The notes: generated from the letters alone by a model not told the origin. A stretch of 64,000 nt of DNA from Myoxocephalus aenaeus (GCA_038501785.1 JBAMJR010000161.1:7123001-7187000), one strand, 5' to 3'. Numbered from the stretch's first letter, positions 39,000 through 51,123 are shown. Translations and numbers: made by a program.

Positions 39000-41568
39000 T
39001 CAGCCGAGTCTTCTGTGTGAACTAGACATGGACACAACATCTGTTAAAGATGCAACAGGGACCGTTTAAAATAATTTCCCCTGTAGGTCAGCGAAGTATT
39101 TCATTTATTCTTACATTCAAAAGTGAAGAGAAAATAGTACATTAGCTTGTGCAATATCAATATCATTATTTTTTCTTGAGGGAAGCTGTTTAAACAAATG
39201 TTGAGTTCGACAGTCAGCATCTTTGGTAAAGTTATGTCGCTGAGACGCTTTATTCTGAAATGTCTGTCACGTAGTGTTTTATAGCTGAGTTCCTAGAAGT
39301 TGAGACGGTTCAGTCTGTGGTCAAACAACGCCACCTATCGGTTATGTTATTCAATTACAAAATATTAGTACCACACACGCAACAGGTCTCTGCTGTTAAA
39401 GCAATGTTGCAAAAGATTAATTAAATTAGATTTAATTGCACTTTTAATAGAAACCTGAGCCTGAAATGGTGTTTGAGAGGAGACACTTCATGTTATTAGA
39501 GAACACATTTTAACTAATAAATATCACCATGAACTTCCCCAGTTGATGACATTAAGACAACAATTTGTTTGTATGTATTCCAAGTTTACTGAAATTGAAT
39601 GTTTAAATATAAAAAAAGAGACATTATTTTATTAAATATGTGTTAATGTGCATACATTTCCACAACAGAAAGTTGAGCATTAGATAAAACCAGGTTAACA
39701 ATTCAGGTCTCTTCATCCCCTTGCCGGTCTAAAGATATGCAAAAGGTAACTTATGTAAATGTTAGATATCAATATACAGTCTTTTAATCAGTCCAACGTT
39801 TTAGCTAAACAAATAATGACATTTATATTAATGTTGCTAATTGTACAATTAAATATTAAATCAAACCGGGTCAAAAAAATGACCCTCATTTAGCTATACA
39901 GTATATACAGATAAAGTACATGAACATGCTCATCGCATGTTTAACCTTTTTTATTTCCTTATAAAATCAGAAAACCAAAAGACTTATTTTAAATATTAAA
40001 AGGAATTTAGAGCACAGTAAAAGGTTTTGTCTCGTGAAGAAGCTTGAATTGACTGTGAAAAAGCTTGAATTCCAAAACTACAAACAAAAAAAGATTTTAT
40101 GAAACTGTATAGATGTATGTTTGATTTAAGGTCACATTTGAGCTCTATTGTATTCAACAGAGGTGCAGAGGTTGTTTGAACTGTCACATAATGGAGGACC
40201 TAAGTGACTAATTGAATGCACTTGGCCAAAAATGAATAAAGTATTCCTTCATTGTAGATCGATTCCAGTGTCATACCTTCATGACAGATGACCAGCTGAG
40301 AGAGTACCTGTCATCCTATGGTGACTGACTGGCTGCTTCTGTATACTGCAGACAGAAGGATCATGAGCAACTTGTTTATTCTTTTAATCATAATCTGAAA
40401 CATGAGAACAGCAGTAACATATTGGAGATGTAACTGGATGAATGAAAAATAAATATCGGTTGAATCAGGGTCTAGGGAAGAAGAATAAAGATTTGTGCAG
40501 CCGGCAATAACTAAAAACACTAAATCTACAAGTTCATTAATATGCAAGAAGTTTTATGAAATGGTGCTCATAACAATGCAAAAATATCTCATTATTACTT
40601 TGTACCTCATGACTTACTATGGGAATATCTGTATTATCACAGCTACATTTCAATCTTGTTTTTTTCTTTTACTGTCAGAAATGGGCTTCCATAATGAAAA
40701 ATGTTGTCAAACACATAAAGTTATATAAATCAGACTATGAACAGTATATGGACAAACCCTTGTGTAAAAACCTTCAGAATATAGATAGGAATTGGGTTTT
40801 GTGTTTCTAAGTGCTACTGAAGTGGATATTTTTGGCTTAATGCCTGAGAAAATGCCATTAAATATGTTCTATAGTATTACATACATTTAGAAAAACACTT
40901 CCAAGTAATTCAGGTAAAAAACATTTAATATATTTGGATATGCAAATTAGGTATTATCTATAATGCTAATTTGTGGAGATAATCTCTAATAAATAGACAG
41001 TGTAGTAAAATAAACAAATGTTTATTTTCCACTAGCCTGAAAGTACGGAAGCAAAATGAAAAACATGAGCACGTCAGTGACACATTTATGAACCCACCAG
41101 GAGCATTTCAACCACGAGGCCCATTTCAGTGAAATGTAATTTCTATGCAAATGTCACACCTGGGTCTTTGTATCATCTAGCCAGCTGAGTTTTGACATCT
41201 TTACACCTCGAACAGAAGAGCACAATTTATCAGCTTTCATAATTACATTCTCTGGAGAGCAAACTCCTGCCGGCATAACTTCATAAATAAAAACAGCTTC
41301 CTGCACCTGTGGCTGCTGCAACATTTATTTGAGCACTGGATGAGACGCAGCTCACTAGTGTTGCGTTTGTGGGCTACGAACAGACCTTCAATAATCATCC
41401 AATTTTGGTGCAAAAAAGTACCCCAAAACAAGGTTTGCACATTATAAATATACATTTCTTGATCTGCAAACATATTTGGCACCATTTAAAAACAACACCT
41501 CCACAACTAAAACATGACAGACAAAGTAGGATCCATTTATACATTTTATTGATAGCAAAAGATTATTT
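39000..41568. other. gene-free stretch between atp6v0e1 promoter and rpl26 3' end
   Basis: AT-rich, without recognisable coding sequence, long tandem repeats or transposon motifs. Confidence 0.6.
41545..41550 (-). terminator. polyadenylation signal of rpl26
   Basis: Minus-strand AATAAA, 19 bases past the rpl26 stop codon. Such a very short 3' UTR is usual for ribosomal protein genes. Confidence 0.75.
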
Positions 41569-43164
41569 TCACTCCTGCATCTTCTCAATGGTTTCCTCCT
41601 TGTATTTGCCCTTCTCCTTTCCATCGGCGCGAGACTTGGCCTTGCGCTCCAGGATCTTCTTGCGGTCCTTGTCCAGCTTTAGCCTGGTGATGACCACCTG
41701 CAAAGGAAAAAAAGAAAAGGTTGTAAAGCAGTACAACCACTACAAAACGCTAAAGACACAACCTAGGCTTCACAGCAGCAGGAGTTACAAAGGTCTGACA
41801 TGTTTGATAGTTGTTGGGCTTCAAGTATCTGCTCATGGGGTGCATGAACACTACAAATAGGTGTATTTAGGTCACAGCATTACACACGGCTGTCAATGGA
41901 GTTACTTGCTAATGTCAAGTTCTCTAAATGACTGTTAAGTAACCTTTTTCCTCTGCAGATAAAGATGCAACAACCCCAAAAAAAGTGCAGGTTTCATTAA
42001 CAATTTTGGCTGCATCTCATTGAATTTTACTACAATTTTGTCGAAATGTTTTGCCCATTTCATCTTTATAACTGGAGCACGTATGGCATATTGTAGAATA
42101 TTACAATCATCAACATCGTAAAAGGAAGCGTCTGGATGGAATTAATGTGGGGAGCAGACCTGAGACAATCACCGGCTGCAGTCAAGTCAACCACCCAGCC
42201 AGACTTAAAGTGGAGGAAATAGGAGGAGAACCAAGATGCTAAGCTAACCGAAACTAGGACCGAAGGCTATTCCACCACTCAATCTGATCCTGGCTAATGT
42301 CAGTTAGCAGGCAAATTCAGGCTAATTTAGCAATGGGATGGTGACTGCTGTGCGTAAAAAAAAAAATGAAATCAAGTGTGGTCCTGCATTTTCTGTCCAA
42401 TGGTGACAACACACCACAATTGTTCTGCCAGTCCAACCTCTATTACAGAGTGCTTGTAAGAGCAGCCATACAACTTTTGAAACAAACATTCAAGCAAACT
42501 TCTCCATTACTTGCAGGAACAATAGAAAAATGAATGGATACAATCTCCTCAGGGAAATAAATCGTGAAACAGTTTTACTTAACACGTATTTTTACTTCAC
42601 TCAACGAGATGCCAAATGGGAACAGAGACACATCTCAGAAGTGTGAGTGTTAAACAGCTAAATAGGTTGCGATTCCATCAACTTTCCTGGTGGAACCTAC
42701 AGTGTTGAATAATATAACATTTTACACAAATGTCTTGTTCCAATTTGAGGATCTACACAACTGTCTCACCTTGCTCGAGTGGATGCCGACGTGGACTGTG
42801 GTTCCGTTGGCCTTCTCTCTCTGCACACGCTCGATGTAGATGACGTACTTTTTCCTGTAGACCTGGACCACTTTGCCAATCTGCTGGCCTTTGTAGTGTC
42901 CACGGACAACCTGTTTGTGAACACCATCAAGTCAAGCATGTGCAGCTTTACTCTTTTAGGACAATGACAAACTTTCAGCAGTCCAAACTACAATACCTGG
43001 ACTTCGTCGTCTTTGCGGATGGGCATGGACCTCACGTTGTACTTCTGACGGAGCTCCTTGGACAGAGGAGAGGACATGATCTTCCTCCTGATGTGTGAGG
43101 GGGCATTGAAGTGCCTCTTGCGGTTCTTGCGGCGGGAGGAGGTTACAAATGGATTGAGCTTCAT
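41569..43164 (-). CDS. rpl26: 60S ribosomal protein L26 (uL24), three coding exons, 145 aa
   Basis: Component of the large ribosomal subunit near the exit tunnel. Coding exons, minus: 42,997-43,164 (56 codons), 42,770-42,910 (47), 41,569-41,697 (42 plus stop). All introns are GT-AG and phase 0. The protein starts MKLNPFVTSSRRKNRKRHFN, continues IRRKIMSSPLSKELRQKYNV, carries the KOW-type segment VVRGHYKGQQIGKVVQVYRK and ends KEKGKYKEETIEKMQE. Its 145 aa equal mammalian RPL26. Small differences (GIHSSK where mammals have GIHPSK; SRADGKEK for SRQVGKEK) look like ordinary divergence. The second exon starts at 43,168, just before the ATG, after a 5' non-coding TOP exon. Position corresponds to human RPL26L1 next to ATP6V0E1, so this fish gene sits in the RPL26L1 slot. 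Intron-hosted snoRNAs were looked for (C/D boxes) and not found. Confidence 0.96.
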
Positions 43165-43847
43165 GATGCTGCGAACAAACAAGACACACAGGTTATTAAA
43201 CTACAGTTACACGATAAACAACATGCAGTTGTTGACAAGTCACTCCGAAACTGATGAAAACGTGGTTCCTGACAGCACAACGAGCAAATAGATGCTAATC
43301 TCCAAAAAGTAGTATCAACACGTTTGAGGAACTGTAGTTTCTCTACACACCTGAAACCTAAATAGAGCCGTAAAGCATTGTACTACACAAACACCGAAGC
43401 TACACCGAGGCTCGGTCATGCCTAGTCTTCAAAGCGGTGGGCTAAACTAGCAAAGCGGATGCTACTTGGGTTAGCACAATACAATTGAAGGACTGGAGAG
43501 ATCGAGTTTATGTGGCCACAGTAAGTCGATAACAAAACAGAGTCTAGCTGCAAACTAAACAGAATAAAGTTTAACCGTAAAGGAGCAGAGTGCGAGTCGC
43601 CAGCACCGAGAAACGAGCGCCTTCACTAGCCGGAGCCGACATGCGGATACTAGCGGTTACCGAGCAGGGGAAGCCAGAAGCGAGAGGTTTTAACACGCCA
43701 TCTATCATCAACATGGGGTCAATAGTGGCCGTAGTTTAATGGTGACAGTGTTCGCAAGGTGTTTAGACGTTTATATGGATACGCAGTGACACCAACAAGA
43801 GGATGGATGGAGATAAATTTAGTGAATAATCTGCCAGGAATTCTTAC

Positions 43848-43887
43848 CCTGCCGATCGTTCCTCTAAGGCCGGCGGAAAAGAGAGTC
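43848..43887 (-). promoter_or_regulatory. rpl26 non-coding first exon with 5' TOP start
   Basis: On the minus strand a pyrimidine run CTCTCTTTTCCGCC is followed by GGCCTTAGAGGAACGATCGG and a donor AGG|GTAAGA (donor GT at 43,847-43,846). A transcript starting at the C of this run would have the terminal oligopyrimidine tract that gives ribosomal-protein mRNAs mTOR/LARP1-dependent translation. The exact start base is inferred. Confidence 0.7.
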
Positions 43888-43933
43888 TCAAAGTACTTCC
43901 GCCGGCCTTAGTTCACACTCAAGTCTCGCGAGA
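43864..43933. promoter_or_regulatory. rpl26 core promoter: 15-bp inverted repeat plus TCTCGCGAGA
   Basis: CTAAGGCCGGCGGAA (43,864-43,878) and TTCCGCCGGCCTTAG (43,897-43,911) are perfect reverse complements across 18 bases. The left arm lies over the TOP start, so a second TTCCGCCGGCCTTA copy faces the opposite way. Thirteen bases beyond the right arm is TCTCGCGAGA (43,924-43,933), the palindrome found in many CpG-type and bidirectional vertebrate promoters. Confidence 0.65.
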
Positions 43934-44551
43934 TGTTTTCAAAATCGGAATAAAATACACACGTCTCGTAGTAAAAAAACAAAACACGAGCACTCACATT
44001 TTATCATTAGTATTTCAACAATGTTGTGTGTAGTGATAATAGTTGCATTTGAGGTAGGATTTTAAACATTTTCTTACTTTTTGATAACAATAAAAAACAA
44101 CGTTTTTATGGTCGTGCATTATCACCAAAAGTTAAATTTTAAAGGATTAATTTTACGAGACCCATAAACATATTTAAACTGGTTTTATGACTGTTTTATA
44201 TTTATATTTTAGCATCATTGTAAATCTAGTTTTCTGTCCATCCAGATGACCACAAGATGGCGCCAACGCAATCAATCAATAATCTGGTCAGCTGGAAACA
44301 AGTTTTGTCTATGATTCATCAAGTTCTGTCCTATGCTCATCACACACAGTAAACTACCGTGTGTTTGCTTCTTTACTCCCAGTGGTTTTATTACTTAGAA
44401 TATATAATTTACTCTATGAACACAAACATACCGGCACACCACAGGGACACCAGGACATAAATCAGGGAGGCTTTTATGGATGATATATTTAATAATAAAC
44501 GTAATAAATAAAGTTTTGAACAACATACTCATTTTTGTTTACTCCAATAAG
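43934..44551. other. intergenic DNA between divergent rpl26 and ppp2r2b
   Basis: AT-rich, no coding feature. AAGATGGCGCC at 44,254-44,264 resembles a YY1 site (one mismatch). Confidence 0.5.
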
Positions 44552-44553
44552 AT

Positions 44554-44600
<47 letters not shown>
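44552..44600. repeat. (CA)n microsatellite near the ppp2r2b promoter
   Basis: About 24 CA units, roughly 370 bp upstream of the start codon of the ppp2r2b exon. Confidence 0.96.
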
Positions 44601-44604
<4 letters not shown>

Positions 44605-44639
44605 TGTGTGGGTGTGTTTACACATACATTGACCTCCCT

Positions 44640-44973
44640 TCGGAGAGGACAGAGACGACCCCCTGCCCTGCGCGCACTCAAACAACTATCTTCACGGAGT
44701 GGACTGCCGACACGGAAGCGTGAGGTGCGCTGACATTGTGCGCTGTTTGCTCCCCGGGCGGCGCGCAGTTTCACCGGAGCCTTTCTGCCTGCCTGCCTGC
44801 GCTGCTGTCTGCGGAAAGTGATGCTGTCATAGCCCCCTGCGCCGCGGACAGAGAGCCTCTCTCCCCTCCCGCACCGCCCCGGTTCCTCTCTGGCTTGCTG
44901 TCGCGGCGGCAGTGCGGATGTGGAGCCCAGCAACGCAACGCTCTTCACCCGTCGGCAAGCATCGGAAAAGAAG
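44640..44973 (+). promoter_or_regulatory. CpG-rich promoter/5' UTR of ppp2r2b
   Basis: In contrast to the AT-rich flanks, this stretch is dense in CpG (for example GGGCGGCGCGCAG and GTCGCGGCGGCAG) and directly precedes the coding exon. No ATG-initiated frame upstream is clearly coding. Transcription start not determined. Confidence 0.55.
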
Positions 44974-45052
44974 ATGAAATGTTTTTCCCGTTATCTCCCG
45001 TACCTCTTCCGCCCTCCGAGCACCATCCTGTCCTCCACTTGCCACACCGAAG
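44974..45052 (+). CDS. ppp2r2b: PP2A regulatory subunit B-beta, first coding exon (B-beta-2 N-terminus), partial
   Basis: The exon encodes MKCFSRYLPYLFRPPSTILS followed by STCHTE and one extra base before a donor (GAA G|GTAGGG). It differs from the mammalian B-beta-2 N-terminus, as I remember it, at only about three of 26 positions (I/L, N/S, S/T). It ends at the same place and phase (E|A) where the B-beta splice forms join the common WD40 body. In mammals this alternative N-terminus carries B-beta-2-containing PP2A to the outer mitochondrial membrane; the basic and hydrophobic residues (K2, R6, R13, F4, Y7, L8) are kept. The WD40 exons and the B-beta-1 first exon are not in this window and must lie past 64,000. 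The gene diverges from rpl26; the two starts are about 1.1 kb apart. Confidence 0.85.
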
Positions 45053-45223
45053 GTAGGGTGGGACGCCGAGGGGGCTGCCACGGGCTGTGAGTTAATGCTT
45101 ACTTTGACGCGTGTGACATGAATGTTTCTCCGTCCCTGACACGCACAGTGGCCAATGGCCTTTGTATGTGTGTTGTCAGAAGTTAGATTGTCCAGCTGTG
45201 CGGCTGCTGCTAACCCACTGCAG

Positions 45224-45225
<2 letters not shown>

Positions 45226-45299
<74 letters not shown>

Positions 45300-45312
45300 G
45301 TGTGTGTGTGTG
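45226..45312. repeat. (TG)n microsatellite
   Basis: About 43 units with one C interruption, 170 bp after the ppp2r2b donor. Confidence 0.97.
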
Positions 45313-47493
45313 CATGAAGTTGTTGGGGCCGTTTCTCAAATGTATAGATGTGAGAAAAGAAAGATGCAAAATGACTGAGAGGATCTGTGTGATTGTGTGT
45401 CTGTTTTAGGCAAATAGCCCTCCTCGTTTAACTGTTTTTGCTTTCCTGAGAGCTGTCGACACACAGGCCTATACGCCATGATGCCAGGAGAGACACTCAG
45501 TTTGTGTTTGAGTTGCATGACAAGTATCACCCTTTCACACTTTGCTTCCAACTCGTTTTGGCAACATGGGTGGCAATAGGCCTTTCCGAATCAGACTTAA
45601 TTCATCTGCAATTCACTCAGTTCAGACGATGGGATTTCCTCGAAATGACAGAAAAAGAAAAAAAACTTATGTCAACACCCAGTGTATTCACATTGTGCTG
45701 AACATGTACATGCATTGACATGTTGAATTGTCTGAACACACCGACGTCGTGACAGCAATACATTGGTTCATAAGAGCTGGTCCATTCATCCTGGTTGTGC
45801 TGTCAGGCTGGGCAGCCCGAGAGGGTCTGACTGTTTGTATAACCAGCCATTTACTAGGTCATAATGTGGAGACTGAGCCACTGCATTATTTAGCTTTGCT
45901 TGGTCGCCCTCCTTCCTGTGCAAGCGCGGCCCTCAGCCCTCTGGCACAGGAAGGAAGATAGTGTACAGTAAAGTATGTGGTGGCCACAGTCTGGGCCCTT
46001 CACAGCCTGTAGAGCTGACCTATATACTGCACATGTATTTAGTAAACTGGAGGAAGACATGGAAGTCATTTATCACTCTCTCACTTCCACTACCCGTCTG
46101 AGAAATTTTACATTGATTAGCCATTTGAAATGTGATTAAATTGCTTTTGATTTGAAGGAATTTAAGCCTAAGGTTTAAGAGTGAAAGAGTATTTATTGAC
46201 ACAATATTGAATACAGTGTAAAAAAGATAACATGAGATTGACACAAAAGTTGGAATTACAACAAAAGAACAACAGAAGAGAAAATACATTCTAACCGACA
46301 CTATGAAAATAAATATATATAAAGATTTTATTTACAATTCACAATTATGTGTATTATCATGAGGACCTTTTGGGGTTGTGTTCTAAAGAAGAAAAGGCAA
46401 ACTTTTAACGGATTAACACACTTTGAGATTCAGCCAACAAAGTGTAAAACATGACTATGCACTCAAAACAAACTGTTCTTGAAGTAAAAGAAAGAAAGTA
46501 GTCTTTGTTTTCGAGTTACTTGTGACAAATTGTCACGGTGACATGGTGCAATCATCATAACAAAAACAACGGATCCTCCTAAAGTAGCTTCTAACTTAAA
46601 GTATTGTCTCCATGACAACTGAATCCACTGAGAAAGAAAGTGAGATGGAAAAGGGAAGTAAGCGCAGCTTGAGTTAAGATTTTTTTTTTTTGTCAAAGTA
46701 CTTATGCTCAAGCGTTTTTTGTTCATATGTCTTCTTCCCGTGTTAACAGCTGCTTATGCTTTGGTGAAAATGTAACGATGAATACGTCACTTGTTTACAT
46801 ACACGGCCAAAGAGATTCTTGGCCATGTCAATTTTTTTTGATATGATCGTCGTAGTCATATGGGTGAGGTCAACAAACACAATCTTCCTCCGCCTCTCTC
46901 AGGCTCTCTCTCAGACTCTCTCTCCTTCTGCCTGAGATAAGGGAGTGGTATAATAGAGGAAGTGATAGATCAGTAAACAACGCTCCGCCACAGTGTGATG
47001 CATCTCTGTGTGGATAAACGGTTGAACTAAGAACGCGAGTGAGAGACGATGAATCTCACGTGCTGGAGGCCAGCAGGGTGAGATCACACGGCAGATGACC
47101 TTGGAAATATGATGTGCAAAAATAACAGAGGCCATCTCATCTGCACGCAATCTACAGTTAAAGGAATACAGAAAAGTAGAAGACAGTCAATTTGCTTCAA
47201 CGTGTGTTTGCGTTGCTCGGCAGGTCAGTGTTTGTTTATGCTCGCGTTGGCGCTTCCTGCTTCGACCTCGTTACCGTGCTGCGCCCGTCCATAAGACCCC
47301 CTGGTCCTCGAGGAGGCTCCTCCGTGCCCCGCTGTGGCCCATGTTTTCCCTCTCGAGCGGCCCCCCTCCTCTCTTCAACATTTCCCAGCATTCATGTCCG
47401 ACCCAGCTGAGCCGAGATCACCCCGGGGAAGATGAGTATGCAGTTACCATGTTTGCAGAAAATACATTATATAAGCCCCGTGCCGGACCGTAT

Positions 47494-47497
<4 letters not shown>

Positions 47498-47539
<42 letters not shown>
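47498..47539. repeat. (TG)n microsatellite
   Basis: Uninterrupted run; a second array follows 105 bp later. Confidence 0.96.
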
Positions 47540-47540
<1 letters not shown>

Positions 47541-47640
47541 TCTCTTTGTTTATCTGGACCATTGTTGAGAGCAGTGTGCCAGCATCAGTCATATTCACCT
47601 GGGTCCAGTCTCTGAGGGACACACAGCCAGCTTTTCACTG

Positions 47641-47643
<3 letters not shown>

Positions 47644-47686
<43 letters not shown>
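47644..47686. repeat. (TG)n microsatellite
   Basis: Uninterrupted run, followed by a short T-run. Confidence 0.96.
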
Positions 47687-48539
47687 GCTGTGTTTTTTTT
47701 AATGTATTCCTTTTGGCTCTTTCCCCCCCATTTCACATCGATATGTCAGTTCTGGTGTGATGGATTAAGTCTTAAAGGTTTCTGATGGCGGGGGTGTTGT
47801 ATGTGTGTGTCTCCTTTCTGCTGTCAGAGAAAAAAAAATATGCGTCCCCAACTGACACCTCGCCACATCTCATGCTGCCATCGATCAACGCAGCCAGTCC
47901 TGCCTCAGATTCCCTGTCTTCCTCCTTCCTGTTCCTGTAGAGTCTGAGGGCAACTCTGTGATACATTATTTGTTTGAGTGTGACAGGGAAAAGCAGAACA
48001 GAGTCGTGAATATTTAAGAGTAGATGTGTTGCAAGAAAGTCTCTGATTAAGCGCTATAGTTAACACATGTCTTGTGGTGTGTATGTCTTTTGCATTTTTA
48101 CCCGGCTATATTATTTATAAGAAGAGCAGCGAGCTTGTCATGGCAGCGCCTGAGGGAGACTTCTGTCGGCATTTTAGTCAAAGCATGACATTGAGGAGTT
48201 CTGTGTGTGAGGAACGCAGCGTATGCTGGTGTGTATGTGCGCCGTTATCATACATCCTGCTGTGTTGTTGTTATCCTGACAGACACCCACTTCACAGCTC
48301 AGAACACACTCCTTGTTGTCGTCCCGTTCTCACATGCCGCCGGGGACAAACACCCTACATACACACACCCACACATACTGTAAGACACCCGCACACTCAT
48401 ACACGGGCCTGTTTCAGCTTGGTCAGCTTTTCTTTGCAGAGGGTAGAAAGCTGGGAGAACACCGAACAAAAGGGTGATACAAAGTATACCAGAGAGATAC
48501 CAGGTCCTCCTTTTTCTACTTTACCACCCTGACAAGAAA

Positions 48540-48770
48540 AGTAATACATTGTATCCTTAAAGGGATTTGCTGCTCTTGAGGTTGTAGTATTGCACTCCCA
48601 TAAAGTTGGTAGACTTGCAAGAGAGGGAGTATTAATCAAAGCAGCAGAGGCAGAGATATCCTGACTTTTCATCTCTAGTATGGGACAAGATCCAAAAAAC
48701 ACTGGACCTTACATTTCCCATAATGCAACCCAAAAGCATTTTTTCTTTTGACCCTTTCTGGTAATAGTTG
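48540..48770. repeat. dispersed teleost repeat
   Basis: TATGGGACAAGATCCAAAAA followed by ACTGGACCTTACATTTCCCA and TAATGCAAC matches a phrase order I recognise from high-copy fish repeats. Boundaries approximate. Confidence 0.45.
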
Positions 48771-49559
48771 CCCAAGCTAACATCGTGATGACATCATCGA
48801 GCTATTTCCTCAGACTTTTTAAAGCGTCTCCAGAGTCACAGTAGATATTATAAACAGTTTTCACAGGATGAATAGTCCTATTCATAGCAAGTAGACCTAA
48901 CTCGATGTGTAAGATTGGTAGATTGCCTCTCTAAAGTGGAATACACATGCACGAGCTGCTGTCGTGACAAACATCTGCTCTGCTGAAGTGCCCTCGAGCA
49001 ACACACTTTCATGCCTACTTGCCTCAGGACTTCTGCACCAGAGCTTGTGGTGTAGTTGGAAGAAAAGAGGGTTCCCTTCAAAAAGAATTGTGACAAAGTA
49101 AGAAATGTGTTTCTGTATTTGTATTTTGATACTTATTTATACATTTCTAAAACGTATTTCTTTTGTATGATTTAAAAAGGGTTATAATAAGACGGCATGT
49201 AAAGGAGTCACATGAAGCACGATGGTTGATCAGTATACTTTCATATAAACTAAGTCACATTGTTGTAATGCAGTAAAGTTTTAAGCTGCATGAATCAATC
49301 ATTTTATGTGAACATCAGATCAATAACTATGTGTAATATGAAAGGTTTCCTTTGACGAACATACAAAGAATTATCACATGACTCTGCCATCACCTGGAGC
49401 TCTATGGAGGAATTTAGCGTCTTTCAGTTAATTGTTTTGGTTTTCCGACCAGCAACTAACAAAGTAAGCAACGGGCTGGTAAATAGAGCAACATTTGAAT
49501 TATACTTGTCTAATGCTTATGCTGCTGGTTGTGTAAATAGCTAAACAGCTACCTGTATG

Positions 49560-49690
49560 TCATATCCATTCATCCACTCATTATCAGGAACCGGGGGGTG
49601 GGGAGGGAAGCAGATCCGGCTGACATTGGGCGAAGACAAGGTACATCCTGGAAAGGTCGCCAGACTATCGCAGGGCTGCCATGCCATATC
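49560..49690 (+). repeat. dispersed repeat ('CATCCATTC...TCGCAGGGC' type)
   Basis: CATTCATCCACTCATTATCA begins the copy; GCTGACATTGGGCGAAGACA and CCTGGAAAGGTCGCCAGACT ATCGCAGGGC end it. These are characteristic phrases of a repeat very common in fish genomes, here moderately diverged. Confidence 0.6.
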
Positions 49691-50292
49691 CACTTTATAA
49701 AATGATCATATGCATTGTGTTTACAGCTTGTTATGATGCCCCCAATTGGTCAAATTATCAATGAACGCCGGTTTAAACGACCATAATGGTCATGTTTTCA
49801 CTAAGTGATGCACTAATCTAATAAACTGGACCGGTACCGATGCCGATATTGACCTGACCAAAGAGAACATTTATCAGCCAGATGTGACCCGTCCAGTCCA
49901 CATTACGTGATGTGTTCTACTCACAGGGGTCATAAGATTGGAACAAAACAATGTCGTAACAATGTGATTAAAATGTCCGTGATCCTAAAAAGCATGCTTT
50001 GTGTGATGGCACCGTGGCAATTGTTGTAGCCTGGTGGTGAAGCTCCTTACTGGTCTGTGAAAAGCAGCGGTTTGGCGACTACGTGCGTATCGCATCAGAT
50101 ATTTGCGATCTGCAATACGCCGTGTCCACATTGGGGGCAAAAGGGAGAGGAATGTAGATAAACTGGCATGTTTAGTCACATGGTTGTTAGGTGTAAGATT
50201 AGACATGGTTATGTATAGACGATTAGAGGTGGTTATGGTAAAGCCTATAGCTTCTTTTAATCTAAGTAGGTTTTAGTATGGTTAAGGACGTA

Positions 50293-50310
50293 GGGGGGGG
50301 GGGGGGGGGG
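50293..50310. repeat. poly-G run
   Basis: About 18 consecutive G on the plus strand; may be polymorphic or of uncertain assembly length. Confidence 0.9.
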
Positions 50311-51042
50311 AAGTTCCCAGCACTACTCCCCTTCATTCAGCTGTATTACCATGATGCAAGTTTCACAAACAAGATTCATCATATTGGTGAATTACATAAC
50401 TATGTTCTACTCAAACATTTTCAGGCTGAAATGAAATGAAGGGGAAACAAATGACTACCTGTAGGGAAGGACGTCATCATAAAAGCCGATGGTGAGCAGC
50501 AAAATGGGCTAAAACGTGTCCTTTGAATCCCACTAGTTGGATCTCAGGAGCCCATGGGGACGGATGTAAACCCGGCGTTATCTTACAATGCGAGACGAAA
50601 AACACCATAACAGACCAGCCACTCTCTCACACAGCACTTATCCACAGTATCACTTTACCTCAAACACTTCCTGCCACGTCTCCACGGTGAGTCTCCACTC
50701 CACGAAAACAAGGAACGCAGCATCGGTATAGTATCACCGAGACTCCCTTCACACCCACAGCGTCGCAGGAGGCAGTGTGTCAGTCCAGCACAATGACGCA
50801 AGTCTCATTCACTGCTTTAACACTGTTTCACAATATGTTGGCACCAGTGCAAATGTTTCACCTGTGGGGCTGTAACTCAACGGTAAGCCTCAGTGTGCGA
50901 GCCCCTTGTGTTATACGCCATCGACTTTACTCCTGTTGGGAGATGTAGAGGCAGACAAAGAGGCACCTTATCGAGCCGGACTACTGGGCTTTTGCTTGTG
51001 CTGGCATGCTGCAGCACAGAGACAGAAACTACTATTGGGATT

Positions 51043-51073
51043 GGGTGTGTATGTATGTATGTATGTATGTATG

Positions 51074-51121
<48 letters not shown>
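51043..51121. repeat. compound (GTAT)n-(AT)n microsatellite
   Basis: Eight GTAT-type units pass into an AT run of about 20 units. Confidence 0.95.

Positions 51122-51123
<2 letters not shown>

Noticed and set aside
41698..43847. snoRNA genes in rpl26 introns
   Set aside because: Ribosomal protein introns often host them, but no C/D box pair with proper spacing and orientation was found; H/ACA types could not be judged by eye.
44640..45052. CAG repeat like that of human SCA12 in the ppp2r2b 5' region
   Set aside because: No CAG/CTG run is present; the nearby repeat is (CA)n, and the human CAG repeat belongs to another promoter region.
44736..45056. 106-codon plus-strand frame in the ppp2r2b 5' region
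   Set aside because: It starts at TTG, is out of frame with the recognisable exon, and its composition only reflects the CpG-rich leader.
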